Shown: one piece after another, positions 1-8,671 of the stretch | How the letters are laid out: each line of letters begins with the position of its first letter | Position numbering within the stretch: the first letter of the stretch is position 1 | Assembly: GCF_003432485.1 (NCBI RefSeq) | Contig: NZ_QVNQ01000008.1 | Location: forward strand, 124,001 to 188,000 | Length of the DNA: 64,000 bases | Direction: 5' to 3' | From: Actinomadura spongiicola | GTDB taxonomy: Bacteria > Actinomycetota > Actinomycetes > Streptosporangiales > Streptosporangiaceae | Notes under the pieces: generated by a model | Told to the model about the DNA's origin: nothing | Databases searched by the model: none | Seen by the model: the letters and a program-made list of their open reading frames with translations, nothing else | Made by a program: the position numbers and the translations under genes

Positions 1-1
1 C

Positions 2-2170
2 GACCTGCCCGCCGGGCTCGCGGACCTGCTGCTGTCGCGGATGGAGCGGCTGTCGGACGCCGGGCAGCGGGTCGTGCGGGTCGCGGCGGTGGCCGGGCGC
101 CGCATCGACGACGAACCGATCCGCCGCCTGTCGGGGCTGGACGAGGCGGCGGCCGGTGAGGCGCTGCGCGAGGTCGTGTCGCACCAGGTGCTCGTCCCGT
201 CCGCCACCGGGTACACGTTCCGGCACGCGCTGTTGCGCGAGGCCGTCTACGCCGACCTGCTGCCCGGCGAGCGGACCCGGCTGCACGCCGACTACGCCCG
301 GCTGCTCGCCGCCCTCCCGGAGGGGACGCGCGGGGCCGCCGCCGAACTCGCCCACCACAGCCGCGCCGCGCACGACCTGCCCGTCGCGTTCGCCGCGTCC
401 GTCCGGGCGGGACGCGAGGCGGCCAGGCTAGGCGCGCCCGCCGAGGCGTTCGAGCACTACGAGCGGGCGCTGGAACTGTGGGACGCCGTCCCGGGGGCCG
501 AGGCCGCCGCGGGCACCGACCGGGTGCGGCTGTCGCTCACCGCCGCGAAGGAGGCGGCGCGGGCCGGGGAACTGCGGCGCGCCGTGCACCGGCTCCGGCG
601 GCTGGTCGGCCTCGCCGACCCGGCGGACCTGCCGCTCGGCGCCGAGATCCGCGATCATCTGGCGTCGTACCTGAACGACATCGACGAGATGGAGGAGTCG
701 CAGGCGACCGCGCGGGAGGCGGTGGCGATGCTGGCGGACGGCCCGCCGACCGTCGAACGCGCCGGGGCCCTCGCCACCTACGCCCGGTCGCTGCTCTACC
801 GGGACGACGACGAGGAGATGCCGGAGTTCGCGGAGAAGGCCGTCGCGGAGGCCCGCGCCGCCGGGGCCACCGGCGCCGAGGCCGCGCTGCTGGTCACGCT
901 CGGGCTGTACCGGGAGTCCCGGGAGGCCGACCCGCGGGTGCCCGAGCTGTTCGAGCGGGCCGAGGAGCTCGCCGACGCGGCGGGCGACCACACGCAGGCG
1001 GTCCGCGTCAGGTTCCACCACGCCCGCGCGAAGTTCGACCGCGGCGACCTCGCGGGCGCGGCGCGGGCCGCCGACGAGGGCGTGCGGTTCGTCCTGGACA
1101 ACGGGCTCCGCTGGCACACCTACGGCATCATCCTGCGGTCCTTGCAGTACCTGGTGCACTACACGGTCGGGGACTGGGCCGAGGCGAACCGGCTCGCAGA
1201 GGAGTTCCCCGTGCGGGTCGTCCGGACCGCCGAGGCGCAGATCTCCGCCTACGCGTTGTTCGTCGATGTGGCGCAGGGCTCACCCAGCGCCGGCGAGCGC
1301 CTGCGGTGGATCGAGCCGCTGTGGGCGCAGCACCTGTACCTCAACTACCTCGCGCGGGGCCTCGCCGCCGAGCGCGCCCTGTGGCGGGACGATCCACGCG
1401 GCGCGGTCGCGCACGTCGAGAACGTCCTCGCCACGCCCTACGGCGAGGCCGAAGGCGCGCTCCGCCTCTCCGCGACGGGCCTGTGGGCCCACGCCGAACT
1501 CGCGGCGCGGGCCCGGGCGACCGGTGACCAGGCCGCCGTCCGCGCGGCGGGCGACGCGGCCGACGGCCTGTTGCGCCTGGCCCGGACCGTGGCCGCCGTC
1601 CACACCGACGGACGGCCCCGCGCCTGGCTCGGCCTCGAAGGCCACGCCTGGCTGGCCCGCGCGGAGGCCGAGCGGCGCCGCGTGGACGGCGTCCACGACG
1701 TGGACCTGTGGCGGAAGGCCACCGACCTGTTCACCTACGGTGACGCGGACGGCGGGTTCGTGTACGAGGTGGCGCGGTCGCGGTGGCGGCTGGCCGAGGC
1801 GCTCGCCGAGAACGGCGACCGGGACGCGGCGGCGGCGGAGTGGCGGGCGGCGGTCGAGCGCGCCACGGCGCTCGGCGCCGAGCCGCTCCTGGCCGCGCTG
1901 CGCGACCTCGGCGCCCGGGCCCGGCTCGGCGGCGGGAGCGGGGCGGGCGCGCGGCAGTCCGGGCCGTCCGGCGCGCTCGGCTCCCTGACCGTGCGGGAGC
2001 GGGAGGTCCTGAAGCTGGTCGCGGACGGGCTCGGCAACCGGGAGATCGCGTCGAGGCTGTTCATCTCCCCGAAGACGGCGAGCGTCCACGTCTCCAACAT
2101 CCTGGCGAAGCTGAACGTGGCGAGCCGCACCCAGGCGGCGGCCGTCGCGCACCGCGAGGGCCTCGAATAA
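2..2170 (+). CDS. LuxR-family transcriptional regulator, large ATPase/TPR type (5' end missing)
   Basis: The reading frame is open from base 2, so the N-terminus, with the expected STAND/AAA ATPase core, lies left of the window; 722 residues are visible. The first residues (DLPAGLADLLLSRMERLS) are typical of the segment just after the NTPase in LAL regulators. A long alanine-rich, TPR-like helical region follows. The last 65 residues form a LuxR DNA-binding domain, starting LTVREREVLKLVADG and containing the recognition-helix sequence SPKTASVHVSNIL. It lies 176 bp upstream of the lanthipeptide synthetase on the same strand, so it may be its pathway activator; that role is inference. The family binds DNA through this C-terminal domain, and the ligand is unknown. 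Confidence 0.88.
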   Translation, partial: DLPAGLADLLLSRMERLSDAGQRVVRVAAVAGRRIDDEPIRRLSGLDEAAAGEALREVVSHQVLVPSATGYTFRHALLREAVYADLLPGERTRLHADYARLLAALPEGTRGAAAELAHHSRAAHDLPVAFAASVRAGREAARLGAPAEAFEHYERALELWDAVPGAEAAAGTDRVRLSLTAAKEAARAGELRRAVHRLRRLVGLADPADLPLGAEIRDHLASYLNDIDEMEESQATAREAVAMLADGPPTVERAGALATYARSLLYRDDDEEMPEFAEKAVAEARAAGATGAEAALLVTLGLYRESREADPRVPELFERAEELADAAGDHTQAVRVRFHHARAKFDRGDLAGAARAADEGVRFVLDNGLRWHTYGIILRSLQYLVHYTVGDWAEANRLAEEFPVRVVRTAEAQISAYALFVDVAQGSPSAGERLRWIEPLWAQHLYLNYLARGLAAERALWRDDPRGAVAHVENVLATPYGEAEGALRLSATGLWAHAELAARARATGDQAAVRAAGDAADGLLRLARTVAAVHTDGRPRAWLGLEGHAWLARAEAERRRVDGVHDVDLWRKATDLFTYGDADGGFVYEVARSRWRLAEALAENGDRDAAAAEWRAAVERATALGAEPLLAALRDLGARARLGGGSGAGARQSGPSGALGSLTVREREVLKLVADGLGNREIASRLFISPKTASVHVSNILAKLNVASRTQAAAVAHREGLE

Positions 2171-2346
2171 CCCGCTTCCACCACCTTCTTCCTCGGCGAA
2201 TGCCGGTCCGATGATGTGCGCGTACGGCATACGGTAGATCTTCACGGGTCATTCATTATGTCCTGCACTAGCTCAATTCCTGGCGAGCTGCCATTCTCTT
2301 ATTCAGTCGCAGAAGTTGATCGGCACTCGCAGAAGGGAATCCCGCG

Positions 2347-4956
2347 GTGGACAAGGGATATGAGCTTTACTGCCTCGCCGACCAGCTTTTCTACGATGCG
2401 CCTCCGGTCACCCGCAGCACCGACTTCGACATCACGCAGCGTGATCTTCCGGCGGGCTGGGAAATGGTTTTCGGCGACGAATGGGTCATCTACGACCCGC
2501 CGGAACGCCGCACGCCGCCCCAGGGCTGGAAAGTGCACGTCTCCGGATGCGCGGAGAGCGCGGACAAGATCCTGGCCGCGACGTGGGACTACTGCGTCGG
2601 CAACGGCATCGAGTTCAAGCACCTGCGCGGCCCGGGCACGCTGCGGATGCGCAACGCCAAGTACGCCCCGCGCGGCGCGAGCGGCAAGCTCGTCACGATC
2701 TACCCGGCGGACGAGCGCGAACTTGAGCGGGTGCTGGACGAGCTCGGCGCGCTCGTGGACGGCCTGCCCGGCCCCTACATCCTCAGCGACCTGCGCATCG
2801 GCGCCGGCCCACTGCACGTCAGGTACGGCGGCTTCGCGGAGCGCCGATGTCTGGACGAGCAGGGCAAGCTCGTCCCCGCGATGGAGAACGGCGCCGGGGA
2901 ACTGGTTCCGGACCGGCGTGAGCCCGTCTTCTCCGTCCCCGACTGGGTGACCCTCCCGGCCTGCCTGGAGCCCCACCTCCAGGCGCGCGGCGCCACGACG
3001 ACGACGGACCTGCCGTACCAGATCACCAAGGCCCTGCATTTCTCCAACGGCGGCGGCGTCTATGAGGCGACCGACACCCGTTCCGGACGCAAGGTGGTCC
3101 TGAAAGAAGGACGTCCCCACGCGGGTCTGGCCGCCGACGGCGCCGACGCGGTGAAGCGCATCGAACGGGAACGCGACGTCCTGCGCGCGCTCGAAGGAAT
3201 CGACGGGGTTCCCGCCGCGCTCGACTGGTTCACGCTCGGCGAGCACCATTTCCTGGTCCAGGAGTTCATCGAGGGACGCACCCTCAACACATTCTTCGCC
3301 GAACGGCATCCGATGCTGGACCCCCATCCGGACCCGGAAAAGACCGCCGCGTACACCGAATGGGCGCTGCGCGTGTACGCGGGCGTCGAACGGGTGGTCA
3401 CCGCGATTCACGAGCGCGGAATGGTCTTCAACGACCTGCACATGTTCAACGTCATGGTCCGTCCGGACGACTCCGCCGCGCTGATCGACTTCGAGACGGC
3501 GGCGCCCGCGTCCGCCCGCGGCCGGCAGACCCTCGCGAACCCGGCGTTCCTCGCCCCGCCCGACCGGCGCGGCACCGAGGTCGACCTCTACAGCCTCGCG
3601 TGCCTTCGCCTGGCCCTGTTCGCCCCGCTGACCATTCTGTTCATCATCGACCGGGGCAAGGCGCCGCAACTGGCCGACCTCATCGCCGACAACTTCCCTG
3701 TACCGCGGTCGTTCCTTGACGAGGCGGTACGGGAGATCACGCGGGGTGCCGCGCCGACGTCCGCGCCCGGGTTCGTCCCGGACGCCCACAGTTGGGAGCG
3801 CACCCGGGACGACCTGGCGAGGGCGATCCTCGCGAGCGCCACACCCGACCGGACCGACCGCCTGTTCCCCGGCGACCCCGAGCAGTTCGGCGGGGCGTCG
3901 CTCGGCCTGGCGCACGGCGCCGCCGGAGTCCTGTACGCGCTGCACGCCACGGGCGCGGGACGGTTCCCCGAGTACGAGGAATGGCTGGCCGCGCGGGTCG
4001 CCGACCCGAAACGCGGCACCGGCATCGGCCTGTACGACGGGCTGCTGGGGGCCGCGCACGTCCTGGCCCGCCTCGGACGCACGGACGACGCGATCGTCGC
4101 CGCGGACCACTGTCTGAACGAACGGTGGGAACGGCTCGGCGACGACCTGTACGGCGGGTTGCCCGGCGTCGCGCTGGCCCTGACCGACCTCGCCGACGCG
4201 AGCGGTGAGACGTACCTGCTCGACGCGGCGCGCCGCGCCGCCGAGATCGTGGCGGCCCGGCGGCCCGACGGCCCGGCGCCCCGGCCCGGTCTCATGCACG
4301 GCGGCGCCGGAGCCGCGCTGATGTTCGTCCGGCTCCACGAGCGCACGGGGAACCCGGTGCTGCTCGACCTCGCCGCGGACGCGCTGCGCCGCGACCTCGC
4401 CGCCTGCGTCACCGACCACAACGGCGCCCTGCACGTTAATCAGGACGTCCGGATGCTGCCCTACCTCGGGCGCGGCAGCGTCGGCATCGGCCTCGTCCTG
4501 GACGAGTACCTCGCGGTCCGTCCGGACGAGGAGTTCGAGGAGGCACGGCGGGCGATCCGCGTCGCCGCGATGTCCCGGTACTACGCGCAGCCGAGCCTGT
4601 TCAACGGACGCGCCGGAATGCTGCTCTACCTGGCCCGCCACGATCGTGACGGCGACCGGGTGGCGGGACACCTCCGCGACCTGGCGTGGCACGCCCTGCC
4701 GTACGCCGGCGGGCTGGCCTTCCCGGGCGAGCACATGTACCGGCTGTCGATGGACCTGGCGACCGGCACGGCCGGCGTGCTCCTCGCGCTCGGCGCGGCC
4801 CTGCACGACCCGGCCCCCACGCTTCCCTTCCTGCGGACCACCGGACTCGAGTGGGGAGACGACGCCCCCCAGTCCCGGACAGGCTCCGCCGGACCCGATG
4901 AGCTCCCCGTGGGAACCCTCACGGCGGCCACCTCTATCCAGCCCGAAAGGAGGTGA
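2347..4956 (+). CDS. lanKC: Class III lanthipeptide synthetase (LanKC / RamC-like)
   Basis: At 869 aa it has the usual class III length and three-domain order. Residues 1-215 are the lyase region. Residues about 225-490 are a Ser/Thr kinase-like domain with a glycine loop (FSNGGGVYEATD, near 232), a lysine in VVLKEGR (near 252), the catalytic loop FNDLHMFN (near 360) and DFET in place of DFG (near 380). Residues about 498-850 are a LanC-like cyclase with GLMHGGAGAAL and LFNGRAGMLLYL, lacking the zinc ligands of class I/II cyclases, as expected for class III. In this family the kinase phosphorylates Ser/Thr of the precursor, the lyase makes dehydro-residues and the cyclase adds cysteine. The GTG start has AGAAGGGA about 8 nt upstream. 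The stop codon lies inside the precursor's ribosome-binding site. Confidence 0.95.
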   Translation: MDKGYELYCLADQLFYDAPPVTRSTDFDITQRDLPAGWEMVFGDEWVIYDPPERRTPPQGWKVHVSGCAESADKILAATWDYCVGNGIEFKHLRGPGTLRMRNAKYAPRGASGKLVTIYPADERELERVLDELGALVDGLPGPYILSDLRIGAGPLHVRYGGFAERRCLDEQGKLVPAMENGAGELVPDRREPVFSVPDWVTLPACLEPHLQARGATTTTDLPYQITKALHFSNGGGVYEATDTRSGRKVVLKEGRPHAGLAADGADAVKRIERERDVLRALEGIDGVPAALDWFTLGEHHFLVQEFIEGRTLNTFFAERHPMLDPHPDPEKTAAYTEWALRVYAGVERVVTAIHERGMVFNDLHMFNVMVRPDDSAALIDFETAAPASARGRQTLANPAFLAPPDRRGTEVDLYSLACLRLALFAPLTILFIIDRGKAPQLADLIADNFPVPRSFLDEAVREITRGAAPTSAPGFVPDAHSWERTRDDLARAILASATPDRTDRLFPGDPEQFGGASLGLAHGAAGVLYALHATGAGRFPEYEEWLAARVADPKRGTGIGLYDGLLGAAHVLARLGRTDDAIVAADHCLNERWERLGDDLYGGLPGVALALTDLADASGETYLLDAARRAAEIVAARRPDGPAPRPGLMHGGAGAALMFVRLHERTGNPVLLDLAADALRRDLAACVTDHNGALHVNQDVRMLPYLGRGSVGIGLVLDEYLAVRPDEEFEEARRAIRVAAMSRYYAQPSLFNGRAGMLLYLARHDRDGDRVAGHLRDLAWHALPYAGGLAFPGEHMYRLSMDLATGTAGVLLALGAALHDPAPTLPFLRTTGLEWGDDAPQSRTGSAGPDELPVGTLTAATSIQPERR
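4946..4956 (+). promoter_or_regulatory. Near-perfect Shine-Dalgarno of the lanthipeptide precursor
   Basis: AAAGGAGGTGA is a full-length complement to the 16S rRNA 3' end. It sits 5 nt before the precursor ATG and contains the TGA stop of the synthetase. This should couple the two genes and give the small peptide much stronger translation than the enzyme. Confidence 0.85.
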
Positions 4957-4961
4957 AGAAC

Positions 4962-5072
4962 ATGGCGCTTCTCGACCTTCAGGGGATGACCAGCGAGAAC
5001 GGCGGCGGCGGCAACAGCAGCCTCAGCGTGCTGTGCGGCCACAGCTCGCACAGCCAGACCATCTGCCTGTAA
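4962..5072 (+). CDS. lanA: Class III lanthipeptide precursor peptide (SapB/AmfS-like)
   Basis: This is a 36-residue peptide. The leader begins MALLDLQGM and carries the LLDLQ motif typical of class III leaders (LFDLQ in RamS). After a GGGG stretch the core has two ring motifs. Ser19-x-x-Ser22-x-x-Cys25 is the first. Ser28-x-x-Ser31-x-x-x-Cys35 is the second. They are joined by GHS, much as SapB joins its two rings by GDS. The peptide ends in Leu36. The position right after LanKC, the strong ribosome-binding site and the exporters downstream all fit. Whether the crosslinks are labionin or lanthionine cannot be read from DNA. The expected product is a small amphiphilic surface-active morphogen; activity is inference. 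Confidence 0.93.
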   Translation: MALLDLQGMTSENGGGGNSSLSVLCGHSSHSQTICL

Positions 5073-5082
5073 CGATGGTGGG

Positions 5083-5116
5083 CGGCCATGGCTCCGGGGG
5101 CTCGGAGCCATGGCCG
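5083..5116 (+). terminator. Strong hairpin between precursor and exporter genes
   Basis: The arms CGGCCATGGCTCCG (5083-5096) and its exact complement (5103-5116) form a 14-bp stem with a 6-nt loop, with further possible pairing outside. No T-run follows. It begins 10 nt after the precursor stop and ends 20 nt before the exporter start. It probably works as an attenuator or RNA-stabilising 3' end, so that precursor mRNA exceeds transporter mRNA. Confidence 0.75.
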
Positions 5117-5135
5117 TCGTCGTTCTGGAGAACCG

Positions 5136-6818
5136 ATGACCACCCAACCTGTCACGGCCGGCGCGAACCGGCTGCTGCTGCGGGCCGCCGGGCGCGCCCG
5201 GGGCTGGACCGCCCTCGTGGCCGCCGCCGCGCTGGCGGACGCGGTCGCGGCGGTGCTGCTCCCCTACGCGCTGGCCCGCGCGATCGACGCGGTCCCGCCG
5301 GGTGGCGCTCCCGCCGCCGCGGCGGTGTGGCCGTGCGTCGCGCTCGTCGTGGCGTCGGCCGTGGCGGAGGTGCTGACGGAACTCGCGACCGGCTGCGCGG
5401 CGGCGCGGGCGACGGCATGGCTGCGGCACACGCTGGTCCGGCACGTCCTCGCGGTCGGCCCGGCACTGCGGATTCCGCCGGGCGACGTCGCGGGCCGGGT
5501 CGTGGGCGGTGCCGCCGAGGCCGGGGTGGCGCCCGCCGCCGCGCCGGAGGCCGCCGTGGGACTGCTGCCCGCCGTGGGAGCGCTGGTCGCGCTGGTCCTC
5601 ATCGACTGGCGGGTCGCCGCGGCGATCGCGGTGGCGCTGCCGGTGATCGCGCTGCTGATGCGCGCGTTCGTCCGCGACATCAGCGCGACCGTGCACCGCT
5701 ACCTCGACATCCAGGGCACGATCGCGGGACGGCTCGGCGAGGCCCTCGCCGGATGCCGGACGATCGCCGCGGCCGGCACCGCGGACCGCGAGACCGTCCG
5801 CGTGCTGGAGCCGCTGCCGGAACTGCGCGGCGAGGGCGAGCGGATGTGGCGCGTCCAGGGCGGCATCACGGCGCGCGGGCTGCTGGCGCTGCTGCTCCTG
5901 CAGATCGCGGCCGTGGCGGTCGCGGGCGCGGAGCTGGCGGCGGGCCGGATCACCCCCGGTGAGCTGGTCGCGACCGTCCAGTACGCGGGGCTCGCCGCGG
6001 GGTTCGGGCCCGTCCTCACGCAGCTGCTGCGCCTCGGCCGCGCCCGCGCCGGGGCCGCACGCGCCGCCGAGGTCCTCGCGCTTCCCGCGCCCGTCTATGG
6101 CGCGGAGCCCGTTTCGTCCGGCCCCGGCCACCTGGAATTCCGCGGGGTCAGCGCCGCCGGGGGCGTGTTGGACGGGCTGGATCTGGCCGTCCCCGGCGGT
6201 CTCGCCGTCGCCGTCACCGGACGCACCGGCGCCTCCGAGCTCGCCGCGCTCGCCGGACGCCTCACCGACCCCGACCGCGGCGAGGTGCTGCTGGACGGGA
6301 CGCCGCTCCCCCGCCTCTCCCGGACGGCACTGCGCCGCGAGATCGGGTACGCCTTCGCGCGGCCCGCGCTGTTCGGCGACACCGTCCTCGACGCGCTCGC
6401 GTTCGGCCCGGCGCGGCCTCCCGACGCGCGGCTGCGCGAGTCGGCGCGGGCGGCGCGCGCCGACGACTTCATCCGGCGCCTGCCGGACGGCTACGCCACC
6501 CCGCTCCCCGACGCGCCGATGTCGGGCGGGGAGTTGCAGCGCATGGGGCTCGCGCGGGCGTTCGCGCACGCCGGGCGCGTCCTCGTCCTGGACGACGCGA
6601 CCTCCAGCCTCGACACCGTCACCGAACTCCAGATCACCGACGCGCTGCTGAACCGGCTCGCCGGGCGCACCCGCCTGATCGTCACGCTCCGGGCGTCCAC
6701 CGCCGCCCGCGCCGACCTCGTCGCCTGGCTGGAGGACGGCCGCGTCCGCGCGCTCGCCCCGCACGCGACGCTCTGGGACGACCCCGACTACCGCGCGCTG
6801 TTCCGGGGTGCGGCATGA
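5136..6818 (+). CDS. ABC exporter half-transporter with degenerate ATP site (RamA/RamB-like)
   Basis: 560 aa with an N-terminal exporter transmembrane domain and a C-terminal nucleotide-binding domain. The start ATG has GGAG 5 nt upstream; an earlier in-frame ATG lies inside the hairpin and is unlikely. The Walker A position reads GRTGASEL (362-369), without the usual GK[S/T]. The signature MSGGELQ (462-468) is intact. Walker B is LVLDDATSSLD with Asp487 where the catalytic Glu is expected. This subunit therefore offers a good signature but a dead ATP site. It should pair with the next gene, whose defects are complementary. Predicted role: export of the modified peptide. The stop overlaps the next start (ATGA). 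Confidence 0.9.
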   Translation: MTTQPVTAGANRLLLRAAGRARGWTALVAAAALADAVAAVLLPYALARAIDAVPPGGAPAAAAVWPCVALVVASAVAEVLTELATGCAAARATAWLRHTLVRHVLAVGPALRIPPGDVAGRVVGGAAEAGVAPAAAPEAAVGLLPAVGALVALVLIDWRVAAAIAVALPVIALLMRAFVRDISATVHRYLDIQGTIAGRLGEALAGCRTIAAAGTADRETVRVLEPLPELRGEGERMWRVQGGITARGLLALLLLQIAAVAVAGAELAAGRITPGELVATVQYAGLAAGFGPVLTQLLRLGRARAGAARAAEVLALPAPVYGAEPVSSGPGHLEFRGVSAAGGVLDGLDLAVPGGLAVAVTGRTGASELAALAGRLTDPDRGEVLLDGTPLPRLSRTALRREIGYAFARPALFGDTVLDALAFGPARPPDARLRESARAARADDFIRRLPDGYATPLPDAPMSGGELQRMGLARAFAHAGRVLVLDDATSSLDTVTELQITDALLNRLAGRTRLIVTLRASTAARADLVAWLEDGRVRALAPHATLWDDPDYRALFRGAA

Positions 6819-8671
6819 GGAGCGGACGCGAGACGGCACCCCCGAACAGGGCGGTGCTGCGCCGGACGGTCGGGGAGGCGGTCCGGGCCCGCCCGCGCGC
6901 CGTCGCGCGGGCCGCCGCGTGGTCGCTGGTCGAGGCGGTGCCGACCGCGCTGTTCGGGCGCGCCGTCGCCGGGGCGACCGACGCGTTCCGCACCGGGCGG
7001 ACGGTCGACGCGGCGAGCTGGCTCGGGCTGCTCACCGTCGCCGCGTTCGCGGGGGCGTTCGGCAGCCGCCGGCTGTATCCCGCGCTGGCCGCGATCGTGG
7101 AGCCGTTCCGCGACGACCTCGTCCGGCGGGTCACGGACGGGGCGCTGCGCCGGTCGATGCGCGGCAGGCCCGACACCGGCGCGGTCGCGCGGCTCACCCA
7201 CCAGGTGGAGATCGTCCGGGACACGTTCGGCGGCCTGCTCGTCATCGTGCGCGGTTTCCTGTTCGCCACCGGCGCGGCGCTGCTCGGCCTGCTCACCCTG
7301 ATGCCGGAGCTGGCGCTGCTGGTGGTGCCGCCGCTGCTGCTCGGGCTGCTGCTGTTCGGCGCGATGTTCGGCGCGGCGGCCGTCCGGCAGCGGGACCTGG
7401 TCGTCGGCGAGGAGGACATCGCCGAGCGGACCACGGCGCTGACCGAGGGGCTGCGGGACGCCGTCGCGTGCGGCGGCGAGCACACGCTGCGGGCCGGGTT
7501 CGGCGCCGCGGTGGAGGCGCAGGCGGCGGCCGGTCGCGCGGTGGCGCGGTTCGCGGCGTTGCGGGCCGTGGCGCTCGCGGTCGGCGGTTGGCTGCCGCTG
7601 CTGCTCGTCCTCGCCGCCGCGCCGTGGCTGATGCGGCGCGGCGCCACGCCGGGCACGCTGATCGGCGCGCTGACCTATGTCCTGCACGGGTTGCAGCCCG
7701 CGCTGCGGACGCTGCTGCACGGCATGGGCGGCAGCGGGCTGCGCCTGGTGGTGACGCTGGGCCGCATCCTGGAGACGAGCGCGCCCGCGCGGCCCGCGCG
7801 GCCGGAGACGGCGCGGGCCGTCCCGGACGCCCCGGCCGTCGAGCTGCGCGGGGTCTCGTTCGCCTACGGTCAGGGCGCGCGGCCGGTGATCGAGGATCTG
7901 GACCTCGTCGTCCCGCGCGGCGACCATCTCGCGGTGGTGGGCCCCAGCGGCATCGGGAAGTCGACCCTCGCGGCCCTCATCGCGGGCCTGGTGGACCCCA
8001 CCGCCGGCGAGGTGCTGGTGGACGGCCTGCCGCCGGGCCCGCCCGACCGGCGGGTGCTCATCCCGCAGGAGGCGTACGTGTTCTCCGGCTCCCTGCGCGA
8101 CAACCTGACCTACTACGCGCCGGACGCCGCGCCGGACCGGGTGGAGCGGGCCGTGGAGGCGGTGGGGCTGGCGCGTCTCGTCCGGGACCTCGGCGGATAC
8201 GACGCGCGGATCGTCCCGGCGGACCTGTCGGAGGCGGACCGGCAGCTCATCGCGCTGTGCCGGGCCTACCTGGCGCCGCAGCCGGTCGTCGTCCTGGACG
8301 AGGCCGCGTACCGGCTGGACGCGGCGGCCGAGGCGCGGGCGGAGGAGGCGTTCGCGCGGCGCCCCGGCACGCTGATCGTCATCGCGCACCGGATCAGCTC
8401 GGCGGCGCGGGCGCGGCGCGTCCTGGTGCTGGACGGGACCCGCGCGCAGATCGGACGGCACATCGACCTGCCCGCGGTGTCGCCGCTCTACCGCGACCTC
8501 ATCGGGCACTGGGAGACGGGTTCAGAGCCAGCCCGCCTCCTCGGCGATCCGGATGGCCTGGATACGGTTCTGCGCCCCGACCTTGCGGTTGATGCGGGAC
8601 AGATGGTTGCGGACGGTGCCGATCGTGAGGAAGAGGTCCTCGGCGATCTGGGCCGCGGAAGCGCCCCGTGA
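6815..8671 (+). CDS. ABC exporter half-transporter, catalytic subunit (RamA/RamB-like)
   Basis: 618 aa with an N-terminal transmembrane domain and C-terminal ATPase domain. Walker A is canonical (GPSGIGKS, 376-383), as is Walker B with the catalytic glutamate (VVVLDEA, Asp495-Glu496). The signature is degenerate (LSEADRQ, 471-477). Paired with the preceding protein it would make one complete ATP site and one dead site, a known arrangement for heterodimeric exporters. Such proteins usually end near the YRDLIGHW found here, but about 50 further residues follow. They are read antisense to the DNA-binding end of the convergent regulator, a 150-nt overlap. The tail may be a lost stop codon rather than functional sequence. 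Confidence 0.88.
   Translation: MRSGRETAPPNRAVLRRTVGEAVRARPRAVARAAAWSLVEAVPTALFGRAVAGATDAFRTGRTVDAASWLGLLTVAAFAGAFGSRRLYPALAAIVEPFRDDLVRRVTDGALRRSMRGRPDTGAVARLTHQVEIVRDTFGGLLVIVRGFLFATGAALLGLLTLMPELALLVVPPLLLGLLLFGAMFGAAAVRQRDLVVGEEDIAERTTALTEGLRDAVACGGEHTLRAGFGAAVEAQAAAGRAVARFAALRAVALAVGGWLPLLLVLAAAPWLMRRGATPGTLIGALTYVLHGLQPALRTLLHGMGGSGLRLVVTLGRILETSAPARPARPETARAVPDAPAVELRGVSFAYGQGARPVIEDLDLVVPRGDHLAVVGPSGIGKSTLAALIAGLVDPTAGEVLVDGLPPGPPDRRVLIPQEAYVFSGSLRDNLTYYAPDAAPDRVERAVEAVGLARLVRDLGGYDARIVPADLSEADRQLIALCRAYLAPQPVVVLDEAAYRLDAAAEARAEEAFARRPGTLIVIAHRISSAARARRVLVLDGTRAQIGRHIDLPAVSPLYRDLIGHWETGSEPARLLGDPDGLDTVLRPDLAVDAGQMVADGADREEEVLGDLGRGSAP

Noticed and set aside
428..1159. Long open frames antisense to the LuxR regulator and, likewise, across most genes
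   Set aside because: High GC makes long shadow frames; compositions are Arg/Pro/Ala-rich with no family motifs.
2171..2346. Operator for the RamR-like regulator before lanKC (near-repeat TACGGCA/TACGGTA)
   Set aside because: Only one weak 7-bp near-repeat; I do not know the binding motif well enough to claim it.
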